DNA of 22,681 nt from Candidatus Woesearchaeota archaeon (GTDB lineage Archaea; Nanobdellota; Nanobdellia; Woesearchaeales; GW2011-AR4): the NCBI GenBank assembly GCA_016211245.1, contig JACQSQ010000091.1:1-22681 (forward strand), given 5' to 3'. The notes below the pieces were generated by a model. The model searched no databases, was not told where the DNA came from, and saw only the letters and a program-made list of their open reading frames with translations. Numbering within the stretch: position 1 is the stretch's first letter; the number at the start of each line of letters is the position of its first letter. The position numbers and the translations under genes were made by a program. This document shows, piece after piece, positions 1-5,505 of the stretch.

Positions 1-20
1 CTATATAATAGTAAAAATAA

Positions 21-34
21 AAACATTTATAAAG
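21..34 (+). promoter_or_regulatory. BRE/TATA promoter of the aminotransferase gene
   Basis: The 14-mer AAACATTTATAAAG begins 37 bases upstream of the ATG at 58. The identical 14-mer lies at the same 37-base distance upstream of the small gene on the minus strand at 4519. That spacing puts transcription initiation at or next to the ATG, so the mRNA is probably leaderless. Confidence 0.75.
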
Positions 35-57
35 CCGACAAAATTGTTTTATTGTTT

Positions 58-1194
58 ATGTACTCGCCAAAATCATACAAAAATGATTTTTTGTGGGAGT
101 TAAGGGCCAGAAAACTTGGCTTGAGGCACTCTAACACAGACTTTAATTCTGCAAGCGTAGGAAGCCCTATGGAAGTTGCATCAGCAGGCATGAGGCATTA
201 CCGAAGAGATAAGGTAAGTGCTTTAGGCTTACTAAGAGAAGAAGCAGAGGCAACAAGAACGCTGGTTGCAGAGATTCTAAACACAAATTCTTCCAATATT
301 TACTTCCATGAAAATACAACTTATGCTATGAAGGATATTCTCGGTACGATAAGATTCCAAGAAGGTGATAGAATAATAACCACCTCTGATGAATATGGGA
401 GCATAAGCCACACGATAGATGTTGCAACTAGACATGGCAGAGTAGAAGTTAATATAATAGGGACAGGCTGCGATCTCGCTTCAAGAATAAGGCAGGAAAT
501 CAATGAAAGGACCAGGCTTATTGTGACCAGCCACATTACACACGATACCTGTAAAGTTCTGCCGGTAGCAGACATATCTTACATAGCAAGAGAAGGGGGT
601 ATCCCTTATTTTGTAGATGCAGCCCAATCAATCGGGCATATTCCAGTCGATGCACAGCAAATAGACCCAGACGCTCTTGTTGGTTGTGGGCATAAATGGC
701 TCAGAGGCGAAACCACAACTGGTATTCTATATCTCTCCGATCGAATGCCAGAAATGCCTTTCATGCACGTCCCTTTCGGCGCACCCATCCAAAAAAGAGA
801 TACCGAAGTGGAGAAGGATATGCTAGATTACAATGGGCCAGTATGTGCTTATGCCATCGCCCATCTTGGCATGGCGCTCAGGCAGCATAGAAAATTTGGA
901 TGGAATAATAAATTTAGAAGGGTAGAGTATCTTGGAAACATTGTAAGGGAAGAGCTTGCGAAGGTTCCGGGGGTAGAATTAATTCAATATACAAACAGCG
1001 CTCCGGGCATGGTTGTATTCAGAGTCTCAAGATTTCAAAATCAAGCAAATGCCCAGGAAAGGCTAGAAAAGGAATTTAATATTGTTGTGGGATTTAAAGA
1101 TAAACTAAATATTTTAAGAGTTTCAACTTCTCCGTTCAACACAATATGGCAGATAAGAAGGTTAAGGAAGGCACTAGAATCCATAGCTCAATAA
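58..1194 (+). CDS. Class V (fold type I) PLP-dependent aminotransferase-like enzyme
   Basis: This is a cytosolic PLP enzyme of the class V aminotransferase family, which includes cysteine desulfurases, kynureninase and isopenicillin-N epimerase. The PLP-binding Lys is K213 in GCGHKWLRG, and the cofactor-contacting Asp is D187 in FVDAAQSIGH. Its 378 residues are normal for the family. The C-terminal segment reads LRVSTSPFNT. Cysteine desulfurases carry their catalytic Cys loop in this region, and no such Cys is visible, so I favour an epimerase/lyase/aminotransferase role over SufS/IscS; the substrate is unknown. I chose the ATG at 58 because the promoter points to it; an in-frame TTG at 52 would fall at or before the expected transcription start. 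The gene converges with the nitroreductase gene. Confidence 0.85.
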   Translation: MYSPKSYKNDFLWELRARKLGLRHSNTDFNSASVGSPMEVASAGMRHYRRDKVSALGLLREEAEATRTLVAEILNTNSSNIYFHENTTYAMKDILGTIRFQEGDRIITTSDEYGSISHTIDVATRHGRVEVNIIGTGCDLASRIRQEINERTRLIVTSHITHDTCKVLPVADISYIAREGGIPYFVDAAQSIGHIPVDAQQIDPDALVGCGHKWLRGETTTGILYLSDRMPEMPFMHVPFGAPIQKRDTEVEKDMLDYNGPVCAYAIAHLGMALRQHRKFGWNNKFRRVEYLGNIVREELAKVPGVELIQYTNSAPGMVVFRVSRFQNQANAQERLEKEFNIVVGFKDKLNILRVSTSPFNTIWQIRRLRKALESIAQ

Positions 1195-1246
1195 TCTATA
1201 ACGAAGAACCTAAATTTTTAATAATATTTCGTTCTTCATTATATTC

Positions 1247-1286
1247 GCCGAACATAACTATTATTTATTAATTACTTATGTTCGGC
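1247..1286. terminator. Inverted repeat between convergent genes, possible two-way terminator
   Basis: GCCGAACATAA (1247-1257) is the exact reverse complement of TTATGTTCGGC (1276-1286), giving an 11-bp stem with an 18-base AT-rich loop. The right arm is also the last codons and stop region of the nitroreductase gene. A second, weaker inverted repeat (GAAGAAC 1203-1209, GTTCTTC 1231-1237) lies just upstream. Termination is inferred from position only; archaea mostly terminate at T-runs. Confidence 0.4.
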
Positions 1287-1952
1287 ATTATATTTCTTCC
1301 CTTCTTTTTTCTTGAACTTTCCCTTTACTTTCCCAACAGCTTTCTTTATCATCTCTCCGGTTTGCGTAACTCCTCTCTTCACGTAAGGGCTCCACATTCC
1401 TATTCCGGTTTTGGTAGGCTCTATCCTTCCCCACCATTTCTCGAAGAACATGTAATGCTCTATCCTGTATTTTGGCGGCATTTCAGGGGCTTCATCGGCA
1501 TATCCTATCGTGACAACAGCATGGACATCTATATGCTCTGGAAAATTGCATAATCTCCTTATCTCTTCTTCATCGAAAGCCCCTACCCAGCAGGCTCCCA
1601 ATCCAAGCGAATGGGCTGTGAGCAGCATGTTCTCGATTGCAGCAGCAATCCCTTGTATTGAGTAAAGCCTTACTCCTCTTGTGCCATAATACCTTTCTAT
1701 CTTTTCGGGCTCTGAAACAACAACAATATGTATAGGCGCATCCTGCATCCAATACTGCTGTGAGCAGGCTTCTGCAATAGCCTTTCTCTTGCCTTCATTC
1801 TTTACCACAACAAGCTTGAGATTCATTACATTGCCGGCAAAAGGCGCGTATTTCGCGGACTGCATTATTTCGACAACATTGTCCCAGGGGATGTCCTTTT
1901 TTTTGTACTTCCTTATGCTTCTTCTTGTCCTGATGCAGTCTGCGATATCCAT
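1272..1952 (-). CDS. Nitroreductase family FMN oxidoreductase
   Basis: The protein resembles the nitroreductase superfamily, FMN-binding homodimers that reduce nitro, quinone or flavin-type substrates with NAD(P)H. The start has the typical RTRRSIRKY segment for FMN phosphate contact, followed by AKYAPFAGN, and the helix IENMLLTAHSLGLGACWVG that forms the conserved core. The length from this start is 226 residues, with a basic Lys-rich tail. The frame stays open for 26 codons upstream, but I place the start at the ATG at 1952. There the family homology begins, and a TATA box (1973-1982) lies about 25 bases upstream. A palindrome between TATA and start suggests repression. The true substrate cannot be read from sequence. 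Confidence 0.87.
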   Translation of the reverse strand: MDIADCIRTRRSIRKYKKKDIPWDNVVEIMQSAKYAPFAGNVMNLKLVVVKNEGKRKAIAEACSQQYWMQDAPIHIVVVSEPEKIERYYGTRGVRLYSIQGIAAAIENMLLTAHSLGLGACWVGAFDEEEIRRLCNFPEHIDVHAVVTIGYADEAPEMPPKYRIEHYMFFEKWWGRIEPTKTGIGMWSPYVKRGVTQTGEMIKKAVGKVKGKFKKKEGKKYNAEHK

Positions 1953-1957
1953 AAAAT

Positions 1958-1974
1958 TATCCTTGATAAGGATA
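1958..1974 (-). promoter_or_regulatory. Palindromic operator at the nitroreductase promoter
   Basis: TATCCTT-GAT-AAGGATA is a perfect 7-bp inverted repeat with a 3-base spacer. It lies between the minus-strand TATA-like TATTTAAATA (1973-1982) and the ATG at 1952. A bound repressor would cover the transcription start. The binding protein is unknown. Confidence 0.45.
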
Positions 1975-2032
1975 TTTAAATAGTTAACTAAAAATGATTT
2001 AATCAATAAAATTAATAAACCCTGTTCCATAA

Positions 2033-3799
2033 ATGCTCATTATGGATTACTCTCGGCTGGTTGAGGTTTACGAGGAATTAAGCAGGACAACTAAAAGGCT
2101 GGAAAAAACCCACATTATCTCGGAATTCCTGAGAGAAACAAGCCTGGAGGATATCGAGCATGTCATTCTTCTTCTTGAAGGAAGGGTTTTCCCAAATTAC
2201 GATTCAAGGGAAATTGGTGTTGCCGCTAGGCTTATGCTTAAATCGTTAAGCACGGCAACAGGCATAAGCATCGATAAAATAGAGAATGAATGGAAGAAGC
2301 AAGGCGACCTTGGCTTGGTTGCCGAAGTCATCATAAAGACAAAGAAGCAATCAACCCTTCATTCAGCAAAGCTCACGGCAAAAAAGGTTTTTGACAACTT
2401 AAGAAAACTCGCGGAATTGCAGGGGGAAGGGACTGTTGGCAGGAAAACCCAGCTCATAGCGGAGCTTCTTACATCAGCGAAGCCCATGGAGTCAAAGTAT
2501 ATAGTAAAAACAATCTTGATGGAGATGCGCCTTGGGGTTGGGGAAGGCGTCATCCGAGACGCAATTGTATGGTCTTTCTTTGGCAGGCAGCTCGGCATTA
2601 AATACGCAAAAGAAGGCAACGACATAGAAGTTGGCGACAGGGAAATATACAATAAGTATGCTGATGCCGTCCAAAGCGCTTATGACGTTACAAACGAATT
2701 TGCCGAAGTTGCAAAAGCAGCAAAAAAAGGGCTCTCTGCGCTTGAAGGCATGGGCATGAAAGTTGGCATTCCTATACAAGTTATGCTCTCTTTGAAAGTT
2801 GACACTGTTGAGGAGGGCTTTGAGACCGTTGGAAAGCCATGCGCTGTTGAATTCAAGTATGACGGATTTCGAATAAGCGCGCATAAAAATGAAAGCGGGA
2901 GGATTTGGCTGTTTACTAGGCGCTTAGAAGATGTAACAAACCAGTTTCCAGACGTTGCCGAACATGTTAGGAAAAATGTCAAAGCAAAAACCTTCATTAT
3001 TGACTCAGAGGCCGTTGGTTATGACAAAAAAACAGGAAAATACTTCCCTTTCCAGAATATTTCCCAGCGGATAAAAAGAAAGCATGACATTGAGAAGATG
3101 TCCGCGGATTTTCCAGTTGAGCTGAATGTTTTTGATGTGATATATTCTGACGGGAAAAGCATGATCAAGGAGCCCTTTGAAAAAAGGAGGAAACTTCTCG
3201 AGAAAATAATAAAACAGGAGCCCAAAAAAATAGTTTTGTCAAGGATGAAAATAACTTCAGAGGCAAAAGACGTCGAGAAATTCTTCAAGGAAGCAGTGAA
3301 TGCGGGAAATGAAGGATTGATGTTTAAGGCCCTCAATGCCCCTTACAAGCCCGGCGCAAGAGTCGGCTACATGGTCAAGTTCAAGGCGATGATGGAAACT
3401 CTTGACTTGGTGATAGTGGGCGCTGAATGGGGCGAGGGAAAAAGGTCAAAATGGCTCAGCAGCTATACTATTGCCTGTTTGGACGAAAACGATAATTTCG
3501 TTGAAATCGGCAAGGCAAGCACCGGATTGAAGGAAAAGGAGGAGGAAGGGCTGAGCTTCATGGAAATGACAAGATTGCTGAAGCCCTTGATTATTTCCGA
3601 GAAGGGGAAAGAAGTAAAAGTAAAGCCCAAGATTATGATTGAGGTTGGGTATGACGAGATACAGAAAAGCCCGTCTTATAGCTCTGGATTCGCGCTTAGG
3701 TTTCCGAGAATTATTCAAAGAAGATTAGACAAAGGCCCGGAAGAAGCATCTAGCTTGGATTATGTTAAAAAATTGTATGAAGGTCAGAAGAAGAGATAA
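2033..3799 (+). CDS. lig: ATP-dependent DNA ligase (archaeal Lig1 type)
   Basis: This is the replicative/repair ligase that seals nicks using ATP through an enzyme-AMP intermediate. The all-alpha DNA-binding domain fills roughly residues 1-220. The nucleotidyltransferase motif I is EFKYDGFR, with adenylated Lys K275. Motif III is around FIIDSEAVGYD, motif IV is EGLMFKAL and motif V is MVKFK. An OB-fold domain follows, with the conserved FALRFPRI region near the end. The 588 residues are typical or slightly long for archaeal ligases. The start is either ATG 2033 or ATG 2042 (MDYSRL); the nearby divergent nitroreductase promoter shares the 80-base gap. The GNAT gene follows after 18 bases and may be co-transcribed. 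Confidence 0.95.
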   Translation: MLIMDYSRLVEVYEELSRTTKRLEKTHIISEFLRETSLEDIEHVILLLEGRVFPNYDSREIGVAARLMLKSLSTATGISIDKIENEWKKQGDLGLVAEVIIKTKKQSTLHSAKLTAKKVFDNLRKLAELQGEGTVGRKTQLIAELLTSAKPMESKYIVKTILMEMRLGVGEGVIRDAIVWSFFGRQLGIKYAKEGNDIEVGDREIYNKYADAVQSAYDVTNEFAEVAKAAKKGLSALEGMGMKVGIPIQVMLSLKVDTVEEGFETVGKPCAVEFKYDGFRISAHKNESGRIWLFTRRLEDVTNQFPDVAEHVRKNVKAKTFIIDSEAVGYDKKTGKYFPFQNISQRIKRKHDIEKMSADFPVELNVFDVIYSDGKSMIKEPFEKRRKLLEKIIKQEPKKIVLSRMKITSEAKDVEKFFKEAVNAGNEGLMFKALNAPYKPGARVGYMVKFKAMMETLDLVIVGAEWGEGKRSKWLSSYTIACLDENDNFVEIGKASTGLKEKEEEGLSFMEMTRLLKPLIISEKGKEVKVKPKIMIEVGYDEIQKSPSYSSGFALRFPRIIQRRLDKGPEEASSLDYVKKLYEGQKKR

Positions 3800-3817
3800 A
3801 TATTAAATATAATTATC

Positions 3818-4369
3818 ATGAAAAATAATAAAGAGAAGATAAAGATAAATGAGATAGAAATAGAACAAATTAATGAATCACATAAATCAGTTATTTCTAC
3901 ATTTAAATCGTACGAAAAGGAACTCGTTGATTTTCTAGTTGAAGATGCTCTCGATAATCAGAAAAAGCAAATGTCCACAACTTATTTATGGTTTTTGAAA
4001 TCAAAAAGAGAGCTGGTTGCATATGTGACTGTTTTGTCTGACGCAATCAGCCTTCAAGGCGAATTGAAAGAGCATTTCAGGCAGCAAGGCATACTATACA
4101 AATCTCTGCCTGCGCTAAAAATCGGTAGATTATGCGTTTCTGACGAATATTTAGGTAGAAGCACTGGCACTTTAATGATTGAGTTTACTATGGTGTTAGC
4201 CCAAAGAATCAGTAAGGAGATTGGATTAAGATTTATAACCACAGATGCAAAAAGAAATCCAGACCCTAGAAAAGATTCAGTTCATTTCTATAAAAAATTT
4301 GGATTTGAAATTTTAAGACAAAGAGAAAAAGGCACTTTGCCTATGTACAAAGATTTAATCAAGGAATGA
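3818..4369 (+). CDS. GNAT-family N-acetyltransferase, TacT-like toxin candidate
   Basis: The 183-residue protein has GNAT features. RLCVSDEYLGRSTGTLMIEF holds the acetyl-CoA pyrophosphate loop (GRSTGT), and a C-terminal HFYKKFGFEIL is the usual last strand-helix. The N-terminal part (SYEKELVDFLVEDAL, then TYLWFLKSKRELVAYVTVL) and the LPALKIGRLCV strand resemble GNAT toxins of the TacT type that acetylate aminoacyl-tRNA. That assignment is inference, and it could instead be a small-molecule or protein acetyltransferase. Its 3' end overlaps by 15 bases the small protein gene on the other strand at 4355-4519, which looks antitoxin-like. It follows lig by 18 bases. Confidence 0.85.
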   Translation: MKNNKEKIKINEIEIEQINESHKSVISTFKSYEKELVDFLVEDALDNQKKQMSTTYLWFLKSKRELVAYVTVLSDAISLQGELKEHFRQQGILYKSLPALKIGRLCVSDEYLGRSTGTLMIEFTMVLAQRISKEIGLRFITTDAKRNPDPRKDSVHFYKKFGFEILRQREKGTLPMYKDLIKE

Positions 4370-4519
4370 CTCAAAATATTCCCTATGCTTCTCTACATTT
4401 GCATAAAGTTTCCTATCTACTTCAGACATTGGAGAATTCTCTCTTTTCTCCATAAGCTTTAAGAATTTCCTTGCTTCCTCTCCTCTTAAAGTAGGAGTTT
4501 CTCTTATTGGTTTTGCCAT
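4355..4519 (-). CDS. Small 54-residue conserved protein, candidate antitoxin for the GNAT
   Basis: The protein begins MAKPIRETPTLRGEEARKFL and is charged and helical after that. I recall similar short proteins with a P-TP-L-G-EA-FL signature next to GNAT genes in archaea and bacteria, but cannot search for them here. The frame is open upstream to 4597; the ATG at 4519 is supported by an exact copy of the AAACATTTATAAAG promoter at 4556-4543, 37 bases upstream, as seen for the gene at 58. The gene converges on the GNAT gene with a 15-base overlap of coding ends. An antitoxin role is inferred from size, charge and neighbour. Confidence 0.75.
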   Translation of the reverse strand: MAKPIRETPTLRGEEARKFLKLMEKRENSPMSEVDRKLYANVEKHREYFESFLD

Positions 4520-4542
4520 ATTACAATTAAAAAAACAAATAT

Positions 4543-4556
4543 CTTTATAAATGTTT
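4543..4556 (-). promoter_or_regulatory. BRE/TATA promoter of the small antitoxin-like gene
   Basis: On the minus strand this reads AAACATTTATAAAG, identical to the promoter at 21-34 and with the same 37-base distance to its start codon. A plus-strand TATA-like TATATAAT lies at 4568-4575, so the site is divergent. Confidence 0.7.
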
Positions 4557-4602
4557 ATGTGATTGAGTATATAATCGTATGAAGGGTGAAAAAGCACAAT
4601 AA

Positions 4603-4683
4603 ATGATCAATCGCTGGAAAGGTGGCTAGGATTTAGAAGCAGAAGTGAAAGGGGATAAATTGGTTATTGATAAGGATGATTAA
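4603..4683 (+). pseudogene. Decayed AbrB/MazE-like antitoxin remnant
   Basis: In one frame the stretch reads MINRWKGG, stop, then DLEAEVKGDKLVIDKDD, stop. The first piece resembles the INRWGNS start of AbrB/MazE swapped-hairpin antitoxins; the second resembles their common EVEVEVKGDKLVI end. About 25 codons between them seem lost. The remnant keeps a TATA-like TATATAAT at 4568-4575. Its stop overlaps the next ATG as TAATG, so it may once have been coupled to that gene. The call rests on two short matches and could be chance. Confidence 0.35.
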
Positions 4684-4925
4684 TGGATAAATCACTAAAA
4701 AAGTCTATTAGAAATGGTATATACGGTTGGTTTATTTTTTCATTAATTTATTTTTTCTATTTTGTTTTATATACAAAAGACGATTTAATAGATAAAACTT
4801 ATAGTGTTGGAAGCATTGTTTTAGGTTTTCTTAATTCAGTGAGTCACACTATAGGTTGGTTTTTTATTGTTTTTACATACTCTATGATTCATTTTTATAT
4901 AAAAAGCAAGAAAAAATTAAAATAA
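4683..4925 (+). CDS. Small membrane protein, two predicted transmembrane helices
   Basis: The 80-residue product has two hydrophobic segments at about residues 14-31 and 45-70, separated by a charged loop, and a Lys-rich end (KSKKKLK). I do not recognise the family. The ATG overlaps the stop of the AbrB-like remnant (TAATG), and an AAGGATGA stretch upstream may act as a ribosome binding site. Codon use is very AT-rich with AAA/ATT/TTT, unlike lig and cdc48 nearby. A T-run follows directly after the stop. If the upstream remnant was an antitoxin, this could be its partner, but nothing in the sequence proves toxicity. Confidence 0.65.
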   Translation: MDKSLKKSIRNGIYGWFIFSLIYFFYFVLYTKDDLIDKTYSVGSIVLGFLNSVSHTIGWFFIVFTYSMIHFYIKSKKKLK

Positions 4926-4932
4926 TTTTTTT
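4925..4932 (+). terminator. Oligo-T terminator after the small membrane protein gene
   Basis: A run of seven T (4926-4932) starts at the end of the coding region. A 6-bp inverted repeat, TTAGGT (4938-4943) / ACCTAA (4951-4956), follows it. Archaeal RNA polymerase commonly stops at such T-runs. Confidence 0.5.
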
Positions 4933-4975
4933 AATATTTAGGTGACGCTAACCTAACAGCTCAAATTTTTGTCAC

Positions 4976-4988
4976 AAACCTTTAAATA
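4976..4988 (+). promoter_or_regulatory. BRE/TATA promoter of the small conserved gene at 5011
   Basis: AAACCTTTAAATA precedes the ATG at 5011 by 35 bases, with TTTAAATA at 4981-4988. The spacing again predicts a leaderless mRNA and rules out the in-frame TTG at 4969, which would lie upstream of the TATA box. Confidence 0.7.
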
Positions 4989-5010
4989 CTCTTTTCAAAT
5001 CCTTCTTTTC

Positions 5011-5445
5011 ATGATAGTCGGCTTTAGCTTCACCAAATTAAGCGCTGAGAAAGGCCAAACTGCAAAAGGCAAGATTGACATAAGCAACAACGTCAGCATC
5101 AAGGACATACAAGAAGATGATTTCTCTTTAGGCAAAGACAAGAAGCAGAACGTTCTAAGGTTTGTTTTCGAGTTCACTTCAAAATACGAGCCTGATGTCG
5201 GCAGCATTTTGTTTGAAGGCGAGCTTCTTTACATGGAGGAGCTGAAAAAGTCAAGGGAAATCCTTTCAGACTGGAAGAAAGACAAGAAGTTGCCAAAAGA
5301 GCTGATGGAGGGGCTTCTTAACACGGTACTTACCAAATGCAATGTGCAGGCGCTCATTCTAAGCCAGCAAGTCAACCTGCCTCCGCCAATACCCCTCCCA
5401 AAAGTGCAGGTAAACGCGCCTGCCGACAAGAATTATATAGGTTAG
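5011..5445 (+). CDS. Small conserved archaeal protein, possibly SecB-like fold
   Basis: This is a 144-residue soluble protein beginning MIVGFSFTKLSAEK. The pattern is strand-rich: a FSFTKLSAEK strand, NVSIKDIQED, an LRFVFEFTSKYEP strand, a SILFEGELLYME strand, then two helices (KKSREILSDWKK and KELMEGLLNTVLTKCNVQALILSQ). It ends with a Pro-rich PPPIPLPKV segment. This layout (crossed strands, then a long C-terminal helix, about 140 residues) recalls archaeal SecB-like chaperones, but the match is by architecture only. It has no signal peptide or membrane segment. It uses a TAG stop, so TAG is a real stop in this genome. It sits 60 bases upstream of cdc48 in the same direction, with separate promoters. 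Confidence 0.85.
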   Translation: MIVGFSFTKLSAEKGQTAKGKIDISNNVSIKDIQEDDFSLGKDKKQNVLRFVFEFTSKYEPDVGSILFEGELLYMEELKKSREILSDWKKDKKLPKELMEGLLNTVLTKCNVQALILSQQVNLPPPIPLPKVQVNAPADKNYIG

Positions 5446-5464
5446 ATGATTCTATGAATTTCCA

Positions 5465-5479
5465 AAACATTTATATAAC
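5465..5479 (+). promoter_or_regulatory. BRE/TATA promoter of cdc48
   Basis: AAACATTTATATAAC lies 41 bases upstream of the ATG at 5506, so a leader of only a few bases is expected. It shares AAACATTTATA with the promoters at 21 and 4556. Confidence 0.65.
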
Positions 5480-5505
5480 TTATACTCCTATCTAATAGTC
5501 ATAAA

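Noticed and set aside
1953..2030. 26-codon N-terminal extension of the nitroreductase
   Set aside because: The extension crosses the TATA box and palindrome, and family homology begins at the ATG at 1952.
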